The translations under genes were made by a program, and so were the position numbers. From JBGSUZ01 sp964404895 (GTDB lineage: Bacteria; Bacillota; Clostridia; Peptostreptococcales; Acidaminobacteraceae), in the NCBI GenBank assembly GCA_964404895.1, contig CAYOLV010000011.1:1-18183 (forward strand): DNA of 18,183 bases, in the 5' to 3' direction. Below are positions 8,203-15,279 of the stretch, in pieces. Below the pieces are notes generated by a model, which worked only from the letters and a program-made list of their open reading frames with translations, searched no databases and was not told where the DNA came from. Numbering within the stretch: position 1 is the first letter of the stretch; each line of letters opens with the position of its first letter.

Positions 8203-8228
8203 ATGTCGAGCTCAACATAATCGCTATT
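8193..8228. repeat. Lox-like palindrome at the right RIT junction
   Basis: AATAGCGATTATGT (8193-8206) and ACATAATCGCTATT (8215-8228) are perfect 14-bp inverted arms around the 8-bp spacer CGAGCTCA. Arms of 13-14 bp with an 8-bp spacer are the usual geometry of a tyrosine-recombinase crossover site such as loxP. The left arm belongs to the element's inverted repeat, and the right arm holds the displaced HTH tail codons. It could also fold as a hairpin followed by TTTTGTT and act as a weak terminator. Confidence 0.65.
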
Positions 8229-8239
8229 TTGTTAAATAG
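8219..8239 (+). pseudogene. Displaced original 3' end of the HTH gene
   Basis: These 21 bases read N-R-Y-F-V-K-stop, against N-R-Y-Y-V-R-stop at the present end of the HTH gene (4731-4751). They lie immediately outside the RIT element in the same orientation as the HTH gene, and the first ten bases differ from the left copy only at one synonymous position. The simplest reading is that the element inserted within these codons and brought its own substitute tail. The match is short, so chance cannot be excluded, but orientation, phase and position all agree. Confidence 0.6.
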
Positions 8240-8490
8240 CAGTGCTAATTGTGAATGAAGTAAAGTTTTCCGCCAAGGGGGAGCTGTGTTTTTTTCGTGG
8301 ACTGAGCTGGGGTTCATGATGAACTGACTTGAAGGTATCACCTAAATAAAAAATTAACATCAGAGAAGATAATTGTGATTCACATTGAAAATACTTGATA
8401 TCACTGATATATTATAAATAATGGAAACAAATTTGATGTTAATTAAAATTGAATTAATAAACTCAAAATAAAAAAGCAAGGAGTATATAT
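8240..8490 (+). promoter_or_regulatory. Intergenic region and promoter of the mcrB-mcrC operon
   Basis: The first part (8240-8340) looks like ordinary ICE sequence downstream of the HTH gene; it contains the short palindrome GTTCATGATGAAC (8312-8324) and no gene. The promoter of the restriction genes is clear: TTGAAA (8385-8390), a 17-base spacer, then TATATT (8408-8413). It is bracketed by an 11-bp perfect inverted repeat, AATTAACATCA (8352-8362) and TGATGTTAATT (8434-8444), a likely operator pair. The ribosome site AAGGAG (8478-8483) sits seven bases before ATG 8491. Confidence 0.7.
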
Positions 8491-10233
8491 ATGATAGGAT
8501 CACTCAAGATAGATAAAGCAAGCGTAGATATGGTTAGATTTCTTCAATCGGTAATGATTGTGAAAAATGCAGGAGATAGAATTTCTAGGTACAGTTTCAA
8601 ACGAGAAATGGAAATATTGATGAATGGAACATCAATGATGGCAGAGGATGAGCCCCATGGATATACTGAAGCTACAAATGAGCGTACACCATATAATAAA
8701 AGTAAGCTTCCGCGATATTTTGGATTTATAAAACTTACAAAGTCTAAAACATCAAGATATTCTGATTTAACTCTAACGAAGAGAGGAAAAGTATTAGCCT
8801 CAATAATTGAACAAGGTGATGACTATTGTAGAATTTTGCCAAATAAAGTCAATGTTTTCATGAAGTTGATTATTGAGAGTGTTTTATATGATTCTTTTGG
8901 TAAATGTAATGATGGTGTTGAAGAATCAAAATCAGATGTTGAACCTCCAAAGGCACTTATTAAATCAATTTATTTACTTGGGGAAATTACACCAGAGGAG
9001 TTTGTGTATATAACTTGGGGCTTAAACGCTGGTTGGTTTGATTCTTTTGATTCATCAATACTCGAAGTTAAAAGGTTGAGAGAAGAAATGATTGATCCAA
9101 CTCCTTATTTAGTTGATAAGATTGAAGAATTAGGAATGCAAAACTTTGTCAGTGATAATAAGCTTATTGATTTTTTTGTGAAAATCCGATTATTGATAAT
9201 TGAGAATCGAGAAGGGCATAAATATATTAAGTTTAACTCTGTGTTATTTGATAATTATAAAAATGAAATTCAACAGATGAATCCAGTATATAGACCACTC
9301 CAATTGGTGTTGTCTGGTGTACCAGGTACAGGAAAATCACATTATGTCGAGAATAGTATTTTAGGTGGTGTTTATGACTCTAACAATGTTTTCAGAACTA
9401 TAATACATCCTGACTACTCTTATTCAGATTTTGTAGGTTACATCAAACCATCAAGTACGGGTGATACCATTCATTATGAGTTTTACCCAGGTCCTTTTAC
9501 AAAGGCAATTACAAAGGCTATTTCTAATGAAAAAGTAAATGTGTATTTAATTATTGAAGAGATGAACAGAGGAAACATTGCTTCTATTATGGGAGACACT
9601 TTTCAATTACTTGACAGAGTAGATGATTTTTTAAACTTAACTCATGGATGGTCTCAGTATCCAATAGAGAATAAGGATATATATGAGTATGTGAAAAGCA
9701 ATGCGGGTGTATCTTTGAGTGGTAAGTTTCCTGTCAATAGAATCTTGTTGCCATCAAATTTACACATTATTGGCACTATGAATACTGCAGATCAAAATGT
9801 GTTTGTTATAGATACTGCGTTTAGGAGAAGATTTAGAAATTTATACATGCAAATAGATTACTCAATGATTGAAACACCTGATTCATATTTGTCGGAATTG
9901 GATAGAATATCCAACTTAAATGTTTTTAATGGTATTGAAGGGAATACATGGAGTAGCTTTTCGAAAATGATTAACAAGAAAATAGACGATACTAACAAAG
10001 AATTTTCATGTATTCCTGAAGACAAAAAATTAGCACCCTATTTTATTGATCTTTCTGATTTGAAAGATAAAAGGTCATTTTCTGATAAAGTGTTATTTTA
10101 TCTAAAAAATGATGTCTTTAAATATACTGAAAATGTAATGTCAGAGTCTTATCAAGTAATATATGAGAAAATTGTGATAAATAATATTTGTCCATTTGAA
10201 TTGTTTGTTGAAAGTGATGGTGACAATGAATAA
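8491..10233 (+). CDS. mcrB: McrB-like AAA+ NTPase restriction subunit with N-terminal recognition region
   Basis: A 580-residue protein whose C-terminal half is a McrB-family AAA+ motor. Walker A is GVPGTGKS at 276-283, Walker B L-I-I-E356-E357-M-N-R-G-N, and the McrB signature M-N-T-A-D at 430-434, which replaces the classical G-protein N-K-x-D motif. The sensor/arginine-finger stretch F-R-R-R-F starts at 444. McrB proteins form GTP-driven rings that translocate DNA and hand it to the McrC nuclease. The N-terminal 265 residues match no family I can name; in McrB-type proteins this part reads the target DNA. The segment around residues 85-100 (L-T-L-T-K-R-G-K-V-L) and the Glu-rich L-G-E-I-T-P-E-E-F stretch suggest winged-helix-like folds. 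The gene is first in a two-gene operon, overlapping mcrC by eight bases. LlaJI and BsuMI have similar subunits. Confidence 0.85.
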   Translation: MIGSLKIDKASVDMVRFLQSVMIVKNAGDRISRYSFKREMEILMNGTSMMAEDEPHGYTEATNERTPYNKSKLPRYFGFIKLTKSKTSRYSDLTLTKRGKVLASIIEQGDDYCRILPNKVNVFMKLIIESVLYDSFGKCNDGVEESKSDVEPPKALIKSIYLLGEITPEEFVYITWGLNAGWFDSFDSSILEVKRLREEMIDPTPYLVDKIEELGMQNFVSDNKLIDFFVKIRLLIIENREGHKYIKFNSVLFDNYKNEIQQMNPVYRPLQLVLSGVPGTGKSHYVENSILGGVYDSNNVFRTIIHPDYSYSDFVGYIKPSSTGDTIHYEFYPGPFTKAITKAISNEKVNVYLIIEEMNRGNIASIMGDTFQLLDRVDDFLNLTHGWSQYPIENKDIYEYVKSNAGVSLSGKFPVNRILLPSNLHIIGTMNTADQNVFVIDTAFRRRFRNLYMQIDYSMIETPDSYLSELDRISNLNVFNGIEGNTWSSFSKMINKKIDDTNKEFSCIPEDKKLAPYFIDLSDLKDKRSFSDKVLFYLKNDVFKYTENVMSESYQVIYEKIVINNICPFELFVESDGDNE

Positions 10234-11395
10234 ATACTTATCAATAGAAAATGCAAAATCAGGGACTGATAAAATAGGGTTAGTTGTTGAAGAAGGTACG
10301 AAATTTATACTACCACTTTTTTACCTCGATGCAAAAAAAACTACTTTGACAGATATATTAGATAGTGAAAAGAACAAGTTGAAATTAATCGTTAAAGCTT
10401 GGAGAAAATATCAGAAGAGTACAGAAAATTTCGTTTCATCTAAAGGAAATGACCAATCAGGCTACTATAATTTTGATGTAGCTATGAGTATTGTTGAAGA
10501 TTATGTTAATAATGGAATCTATTTGGAGTATGAAAAAAATAGTGTACTAAGAAGAGATGGAAGAGTTGATTTTTCTAAAACCATAAAGAAATGTAAACCG
10601 TTGTTGACAGAACAAGGTTCTGTATATTTGGAATATATTACACATATAAAGAAGATTAATGACGAAGAAATTATAAGAAATATTCAAACGATTGCACTTA
10701 ATGCAATTTCAAAAGAAATCGGGTGGCTTATAGGTTTTAGTATTCGATTACCGATAGAGCATGGCAGTCACAGCATAAACAAGAGGTCGGTTTATGCCTT
10801 ACATGAGGCAAAACAGACATCGTTTAATACTAGAAAATTAGTATTGATTGATTTGCTCCTTAAATACATCAAAAATACAAACAAGGAGAATTCGACTTTA
10901 GCAAGTAATATTTTTGTAGGAACAGCATATAGTTTTTGGGAGGAGATGGTTAGTAAGGTTTTTGGTAATCTTTCTAAACGAGAGGTAAACAAGTTGTTTT
11001 ATGTTAGACATGCCTATAAACTAAAAAGTACTGATAAGGTTACAAGAGTAATGGACCCACTTATGCCAGATGCAATATTTATGAATGCGGATAATATATG
11101 TGTGGTTGATGCGAAGTATTATTCGCAGAACAATTTACCTTCAAACGAAGATATCACAAAACAATTCATTTATAATGCAAAAGCTGTGAAGAAATATGGA
11201 GATAAATTTAATTATAATAACTGGTTTATCATACCAACAGATCAGCCGACAAATGTTTCAGATATTGAGGTTATTTTTGATACTCAAGTTAGCCCAACTC
11301 TTGACTTTGCACCTATAAGAATTTTATATGCGAATATTGAAGAGGTAGTATATAAATATGTTTCTAGCGATACAATGCATTCTGTTATTATCTAA
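10226..11395 (+). CDS. mcrC: McrC-like restriction nuclease subunit
   Basis: A 389-residue McrC-type partner of the upstream McrB. The nuclease centre is a PD-(D/E)xK motif: P-D282, twelve residues, then D295-A-K297 within V-V-D-A-K-Y-Y, followed by a Q-F-I-Y-N-A-K helix as in McrC (DUF2357/PF10117-like) proteins. The N-terminal part (about 1-170) would dock into the McrB ring. Start ATG 10226 is preferred; it overlaps the mcrB stop by eight bases. An in-frame ATG at 10196 would add ten residues, but has no better ribosome site. The operon ends here, facing the methyltransferase operon over a shared hairpin. Confidence 0.85.
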   Translation: MNKYLSIENAKSGTDKIGLVVEEGTKFILPLFYLDAKKTTLTDILDSEKNKLKLIVKAWRKYQKSTENFVSSKGNDQSGYYNFDVAMSIVEDYVNNGIYLEYEKNSVLRRDGRVDFSKTIKKCKPLLTEQGSVYLEYITHIKKINDEEIIRNIQTIALNAISKEIGWLIGFSIRLPIEHGSHSINKRSVYALHEAKQTSFNTRKLVLIDLLLKYIKNTNKENSTLASNIFVGTAYSFWEEMVSKVFGNLSKREVNKLFYVRHAYKLKSTDKVTRVMDPLMPDAIFMNADNICVVDAKYYSQNNLPSNEDITKQFIYNAKAVKKYGDKFNYNNWFIIPTDQPTNVSDIEVIFDTQVSPTLDFAPIRILYANIEEVVYKYVSSDTMHSVII

Positions 11396-11433
11396 AAAAA
11401 TAATGTGCAGTAGAAGACCTATTGCACATTATT
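11392..11433. terminator. Shared convergent terminator of mcrBC and methyltransferase operons
   Basis: AATAATGTGCA (11399-11409) and TGCACATTATT (11423-11433) form a perfect 11-bp stem with a 13-base loop. Seven A residues immediately to its left give a T-run for minus-strand transcripts, so it terminates the methyltransferase operon efficiently. On the plus strand the tail is weak (AAGTAATTC). The stem includes the last four codons and the stop of the second methyltransferase gene. Confidence 0.8.
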
Positions 11434-12588
11434 AAGTAATTCTATTAAATTCGTTAGTGCATGAGATAATAATTTTGGAGGTATACCTTCACCAATTACC
11501 TTACGAATTAGTATTTCAGATGCCCATTCTGGTATATCCCAGTTCGTTGGCAACGAAGAAATTACTAATAATTCGTATATTGTTAAAGTACGAGGATCGG
11601 AATAAATTATTTCATGTTCAGAGTTGCCAACTGAAATTTGATGACCAGGATGAACCGTAGAAAATGTTGAAATAACGCCATTGTTTTGAAGTACAGTTGT
11701 TGCAGGCTTATCCCAATCCATTCGCATGTATGTTCTAGGCGCACCTTTAATTCGTCTATTGTCTTTTTTAGGGTAAAAAATACTATTTTTAAATGCTGAT
11801 TGTCCAGAAGGCGTATGCATCATCCATTCAACCTGTTTCCAACTGTGTGTAGGAGGATAATGCCACTTTGAAACTTCTAGGCCTAATTTTGCTTTAAGTT
11901 CGTATTCAGGGAAACGCCATCTTTCATGTGCTTCTCGGATTAATGGATCTAAAGAGGGTAAATGAAAAATTGCATCTTTTATTGTTTGGATTTTTATGGA
12001 CGGTTTAGGAAATTCCCATACGATATTTGTATCTTTTCTTGATAACAAAAAAATATATCTTTGTCTTGATTGTGGGATTTCGTAGTCTTTTGTATTAATA
12101 AGCTGATTTTTATTGAAATTATAAATGGAGCTTAATTCTTCGTACACATAATCTGGTATTAAGACATTATTTTCGTTGTAATTTATTTTTGTATGCATTT
12201 GCATAGGTACATTTTCGAGAATTACAAAACGCGGTTTTATTTCTTTTATTATTTCAATAGCGTAAGTAATAAGATTGTTTCTAGGATCAGCAGGATCCTT
12301 TCTTCCTGCATTTGACATGCCTTGACAAGGGGGAGTCGCTACAATTAAGTCTATTGAATGCTTGGATGCTTCATCAAGTATATTTTTATAAACATTTGAA
12401 TCAGTGATATCTCCACAAATCATATGAGTATCTGGATACAAATGCTTGTAAAATTTAGATCGTTCTTCTAATATTTCATTTGCAATTACAACATCAACAC
12501 CATGAGAAGAAAAATATGTCTCTGCAATGCCCACATTAGAAAATAGTGATAAAGCCTTTATGCTTAATTTGGAACCAACTTGATTCAT
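11419..12588 (-). CDS. DNA (cytosine-5-)-methyltransferase, second of a tandem pair
   Basis: A 389-residue C5-cytosine methyltransferase, which transfers a methyl group from S-adenosylmethionine to C5 of cytosine. Motif I is L-S-L-F-S-N-V-G-I-A-E-T. The catalytic P-P-C88-Q is followed by the G-M-S-N-A-G-R-K-D-P-A-D-P-R-N-N-L stretch, E125-N-V is motif VI, and Q173-S-R175-Q-R177 is motif VIII. The target-recognition region runs from about 185 to 325, and motif X is G-E-G-I-P-P. It is last in a four-gene operon and starts at ATG 12588, overlapping the stop of the first methyltransferase by four bases (ATGA). It has the same length and motif spacing as its neighbour but a clearly different recognition region, so the two probably modify different strands of an asymmetric site or two different sites. 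Confidence 0.92.
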   Translation of the reverse strand: MNQVGSKLSIKALSLFSNVGIAETYFSSHGVDVVIANEILEERSKFYKHLYPDTHMICGDITDSNVYKNILDEASKHSIDLIVATPPCQGMSNAGRKDPADPRNNLITYAIEIIKEIKPRFVILENVPMQMHTKINYNENNVLIPDYVYEELSSIYNFNKNQLINTKDYEIPQSRQRYIFLLSRKDTNIVWEFPKPSIKIQTIKDAIFHLPSLDPLIREAHERWRFPEYELKAKLGLEVSKWHYPPTHSWKQVEWMMHTPSGQSAFKNSIFYPKKDNRRIKGAPRTYMRMDWDKPATTVLQNNGVISTFSTVHPGHQISVGNSEHEIIYSDPRTLTIYELLVISSLPTNWDIPEWASEILIRKVIGEGIPPKLLSHALTNLIELLNNVQ

Positions 12589-13754
12589 TTAAAAACCTCA
12601 TTTTCCATTATTTTTTCTTTTAATTCAATAATCGCAACCTCAATAAGTCGGGGAGGGACTCCTTCTCCAATAGCTTCTCTAATTAGATTGCTACTGGCCC
12701 AATCTGGAATATTCCAGTCATGAGGTAGGGATGACACTATCATCAGTTCATAAATAGACATCACTCTTGGATCTGACCAATATCGTCCAGATTCTGTTCC
12801 ATCATCAGAAACTAATCGTCCAGGATGGCCGTTTTCTTGTGAACCTAATCTACTTGTATATTTTGTTACTGTATAGGCTGGTTTGTTCCACCATTGTCTT
12901 TTATATGTGTTTTTGTAACCCTTTGATTTTGAACCATCTTTTAATTTTGGATAAAAAATTTCATTTTGCCATGCTGAATTACCTTCTGGAGTATGAATCA
13001 TAGCTTCAACATGACGCAATTTATGTCTTGGGGGGTAATGCCATTTTGATATAGCCAAACCGGCTTCTTTTTTTATTTCAAAGTCAGGGAATAATTTCTT
13101 CATTTCATCAGGATTAATATCTGTTACTTCTGGATCAAGAGAAGGTAGATGGCCAATCGCATCTTCAAGTGTTACTATTCTCGAACTTGGGTCAGGAAAT
13201 TCCCACCCGAAGCCGTTATCTTTTCGAGATAATAAAAAGACGCAACGTTCTCTAGATTGAGGCACTCCGTAATACATAGCATTTACAATGGGATTACTAT
13301 TTATAAAGTAATCGGATTGAAGTTCATTATTAATAAATGCAGGTATTTCAATCCAGTGATCATCAACTAAAATCGATGTTTGAAGTTGCTCAGGAACATT
13401 TTCGATTATTGCAAATCGTGGTTTCAATTCTTTTATTGCGTTAATAGCTGGAATAATTAATCGATTCCGAGGATCATCTTTTTCTTTTTTGCCGGCAGTA
13501 CTCATGCCTTGACAAGGTGGAGTTGCTAATATGAAATTACATTCAGCAGCCTTTGCTTTTAAGATAATTTGTTCATAAATATTAACATCAGAAATGTCAC
13601 CTTGAATCATTTCAACAGTTGGATATAAGTGCTTATGAAATTTAACTCTTTCTGGAAGGAGCTCATTTGCAATACATACTTCAATTCCGTTTCTATCAAA
13701 ATAAGTTTCAGCTAAACCAACACTAGAAAAAAGTGATAGACATTTCAACTTCAT
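12585..13754 (-). CDS. DNA (cytosine-5-)-methyltransferase, first of a tandem pair
   Basis: A 389-residue C5-cytosine methyltransferase paralogous to the next gene. Motif I is L-S-L-F-S-S-V-G-L-A-E-T, catalytic C81 lies in T-P-P-C-Q-G-M-S-T-A-G, motif VI is E118-N-V-P, motif VIII Q166-S-R-E-R170, and motif X G-E-G-V-P-P. In both proteins the usual D-L-F-S-G-x-G-G of motif I is altered to L-S-L-F-S-x-V-G-x-A-E-T, which marks them as one subfamily. Start ATG 13754 overlaps the stop of the short McrB gene by four bases and has GGGGAGG upstream. It should protect host DNA from the McrBC-like enzyme, as the paired methyltransferases do in LlaJI and BsuMI; the recognition sequence cannot be read from the sequence. 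Confidence 0.92.
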   Translation of the reverse strand: MKLKCLSLFSSVGLAETYFDRNGIEVCIANELLPERVKFHKHLYPTVEMIQGDISDVNIYEQIILKAKAAECNFILATPPCQGMSTAGKKEKDDPRNRLIIPAINAIKELKPRFAIIENVPEQLQTSILVDDHWIEIPAFINNELQSDYFINSNPIVNAMYYGVPQSRERCVFLLSRKDNGFGWEFPDPSSRIVTLEDAIGHLPSLDPEVTDINPDEMKKLFPDFEIKKEAGLAISKWHYPPRHKLRHVEAMIHTPEGNSAWQNEIFYPKLKDGSKSKGYKNTYKRQWWNKPAYTVTKYTSRLGSQENGHPGRLVSDDGTESGRYWSDPRVMSIYELMIVSSLPHDWNIPDWASSNLIREAIGEGVPPRLIEVAIIELKEKIMENEVFK

Positions 13755-14674
13755 GATTCAACCTCCCCAAGTAGATTGAAAATATTATTACCTTCTCTAA
13801 CAAACCAATTATAAATATATTCATAGGAGTCTATAAAATAAAGTTCATTATATTTGAAAACATCATGCTTTAAATAATATATTACTTTATCACAGAATGA
13901 TTGTTTGCTTGATACATCAATTTCATCAATAAAAAATGGAGCAAGCTTTTTATCCTCAGGAATTAAGATTGAGTCAGCATTTACGATATCAATAATTTTA
14001 TTGACTTTTTGTGCGAACTCAGACCAATTACCGTGTCCATCAAATACATTTAAATAAGCAAGTGTATCAAGTCTTTTGACTTTTGGATTTAAACTATCAA
14101 AAATAATTGGTTGATATCTCATTTTAAATCTTCTTTTAAATGCGGTATCAATAGGTGATACATTTTGGTCGGCAGTGTTCATTGTACAAACAATAATTAA
14201 ATTTTGGGGTAGGTATATATCTGTGTCACCAAGCCCTAAATCTTTAAAATGCGTGCCAGCATTTGCAGTGTTGTTTAAATATTCTCTAATGGTGCTGTTT
14301 GATATGGGATATTTTGAATTACCATTGTTGTCTCTATCAAGTAACTGAAATGAATCGCCAAATACAGCAGCTGCATTTCCCCTATTTAGTTCCTCTATCA
14401 ATAAGCAAACATTTGAGCCAGTTGTTAAAGCTTTTTCTATAGACATAGTTAATGGACCTGGGGTAAAGGTATACTTGATTTTGTTGTTATTCATAATTTT
14501 AGGAGAAATAAAACCAATAAAATCTGAATATGTGTAATCTTGATGAAAAACAACCCTGATTATATTTTCATCATCAAATCCTAGTGCTTTTAAAGTTTGT
14601 TGAATATTGTACGATTTCCCAGTGCCTGGAGAACCGTACAGAAGAATCTGTTTATCATCAATATCAAACAACAT
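13751..14674 (-). CDS. Short McrB-like AAA+ ATPase lacking a DNA-recognition domain
   Basis: A 307-residue protein that is only the McrB AAA+ motor. Walker A GSPGTGKS is at residues 14-21, Walker B C-L-L-I-E-E-L-N-R-G-N follows, the signature M-N-T-A-D-Q-N is intact, and F-K-R-R-F follows. It aligns along its whole length with the C-terminal half of the 8491 gene product, sharing P-x-D-Y-S/T-Y-S-D-F, P-G-P and D-K-K-L-A-P. The sequences are clearly diverged, so it is not a recent copy. There is no room for a recognition domain: Walker A begins 13 residues after ATG 14674, which has a good GGAGGAG ribosome site. It is co-transcribed with the methyltransferases rather than with mcrC. It may join the McrB ring as a non-binding subunit, like the short McrB form of E. 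coli, or act with the methyltransferases. Confidence 0.85.
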   Translation of the reverse strand: MLFDIDDKQILLYGSPGTGKSYNIQQTLKALGFDDENIIRVVFHQDYTYSDFIGFISPKIMNNNKIKYTFTPGPLTMSIEKALTTGSNVCLLIEELNRGNAAAVFGDSFQLLDRDNNGNSKYPISNSTIREYLNNTANAGTHFKDLGLGDTDIYLPQNLIIVCTMNTADQNVSPIDTAFKRRFKMRYQPIIFDSLNPKVKRLDTLAYLNVFDGHGNWSEFAQKVNKIIDIVNADSILIPEDKKLAPFFIDEIDVSSKQSFCDKVIYYLKHDVFKYNELYFIDSYEYIYNWFVREGNNIFNLLGEVES

Positions 14675-14688
14675 AATAGCTCCTCCAA

Positions 14689-15015
14689 TTAGCGCTTACT
14701 TTTTATAAAGTCAATATATTTCTGAACATCTAGTTTTTCGTCTTCCGTTAGATGATTATAAACGTCCAAAAAACAAAGAGAATCTTGATCGATACAATCG
14801 GGTTCAAGATAATTTGCAGTCACGAATATTTCAACAACACTTGTATTTAGCGCTTTTGCTAAAGAGACAAGTAATGTTGGTGACGGGGATTTACGTTGTC
14901 CATTTTCTAATCTATGAACCTCTGTATGACTGATACCAGCAATCTCAGCTAGTTTTCGTCTTGAATAACCATTTTCAGTTCTTTTTCTAACAATATATGC
15001 CGAAAGAGATTCCAT
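14689..15015 (-). CDS. XRE-family regulator of the restriction-modification operon
   Basis: A 108-residue protein with a Cro/CI-type HTH at about residues 6-60 (S-R-R-K-L-A-E-I-A-G-I-S-H-T-E-V-H-R-L-E-N-G) and a helical tail containing L-T-E-D-E-K-L-D-V-Q-K-Y-I. ATG 15015 is chosen because AAGGAGG lies five bases upstream. A longer frame from TTG 15033 would translate that ribosome site. It is the first gene of the operon with the short McrB and the two methyltransferases, the position of controller proteins in restriction-modification systems. A split inverted repeat overlaps its own promoter, suggesting autoregulation. Whether it also acts on the mcrB promoter is unknown; no shared operator sequence is seen there. 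Confidence 0.85.
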   Translation of the reverse strand: MESLSAYIVRKRTENGYSRRKLAEIAGISHTEVHRLENGQRKSPSPTLLVSLAKALNTSVVEIFVTANYLEPDCIDQDSLCFLDVYNHLTEDEKLDVQKYIDFIKSKR

Positions 15016-15048
15016 TAGATCCTCCTTAGTCAATAAAAATCTCTTATT

Positions 15049-15124
15049 ATTCTACCATTGTCGTAACCATTTGGCAATGCATTTTGTGAATTATCCCAAT
15101 CATTATTGACAACAGGTTACGACA
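15049..15124 (-). promoter_or_regulatory. Promoter and split operator of the XRE-McrB-methyltransferase operon
   Basis: On the minus strand: -35 TTGCCA (15072-15077), 17-base spacer, -10 TAGAAT (15049-15054), and a ribosome site at 15021-15027. A perfect 10-bp inverted repeat, TGTCGTAACC (15059-15068) and GGTTACGACA (15115-15124), places one arm inside the -35/-10 spacer and the other 46 bp upstream. This suits repression by looping or by two bound dimers of the XRE protein. Confidence 0.65.
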
Positions 15125-15279
15125 TCGGGTGATAATAACATATTGCATAGAACGTTAGTTCTGTTTCAGAACGCCATACACTTTGCTAGTTGTTTGTACT
15201 TAACTTACTAAAGATAATGTCAGATATATTATTCGTGAAGTTTCAATTTCTAATTGCAAAAAATTTAGTAATGATATGA
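15125..15279 (-). promoter_or_regulatory. Intergenic region with switch-like operator palindrome
   Basis: There is no gene here. AGAAC-GTTA-GTTCT (15149-15162) is a perfect 5+5 palindrome that resembles AGAAC-ATAC-GTTC in the main switch promoter (16348-16360). Its right arm can alternatively pair with CAGAAC (15167-15172). No clear terminator follows the ImmA gene, which ends at 15280, so read-through into the restriction operon is possible. The region is a plausible boundary between ICE core and the restriction cargo. Confidence 0.4.

Larger units (their letters stand above)
4731..8218 (-). mobile_element. RIT (recombinase in trio) element, about 3.5 kb
   Basis: Three adjacent, overlapping tyrosine recombinase genes on the minus strand, with 94-bp inverted repeats at the two ends (4731-4824 and 8109-8202), are the defining architecture of RIT elements. 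Nothing else is carried. The outer limit is marked by a 15-bp imperfect direct repeat, AATCGTTATTATGTT at 4731-4745 and AATCGCTATTTTGTT at 8219-8233 (13 of 15 equal). Both copies read as HTH-gene tail codons in the same phase. All three recombinases keep their catalytic residues and both ends are well preserved, so the element looks recent and possibly active. Exact ends are uncertain by about 10 bp because the direct-repeat core can be assigned to either side. Confidence 0.88.

Noticed and set aside
15016..15033. Longer start (TTG 15033) for the regulator of the restriction operon
   Set aside because: These codons are the ribosome site AAGGAGG itself; ATG 15015 is properly spaced after it.
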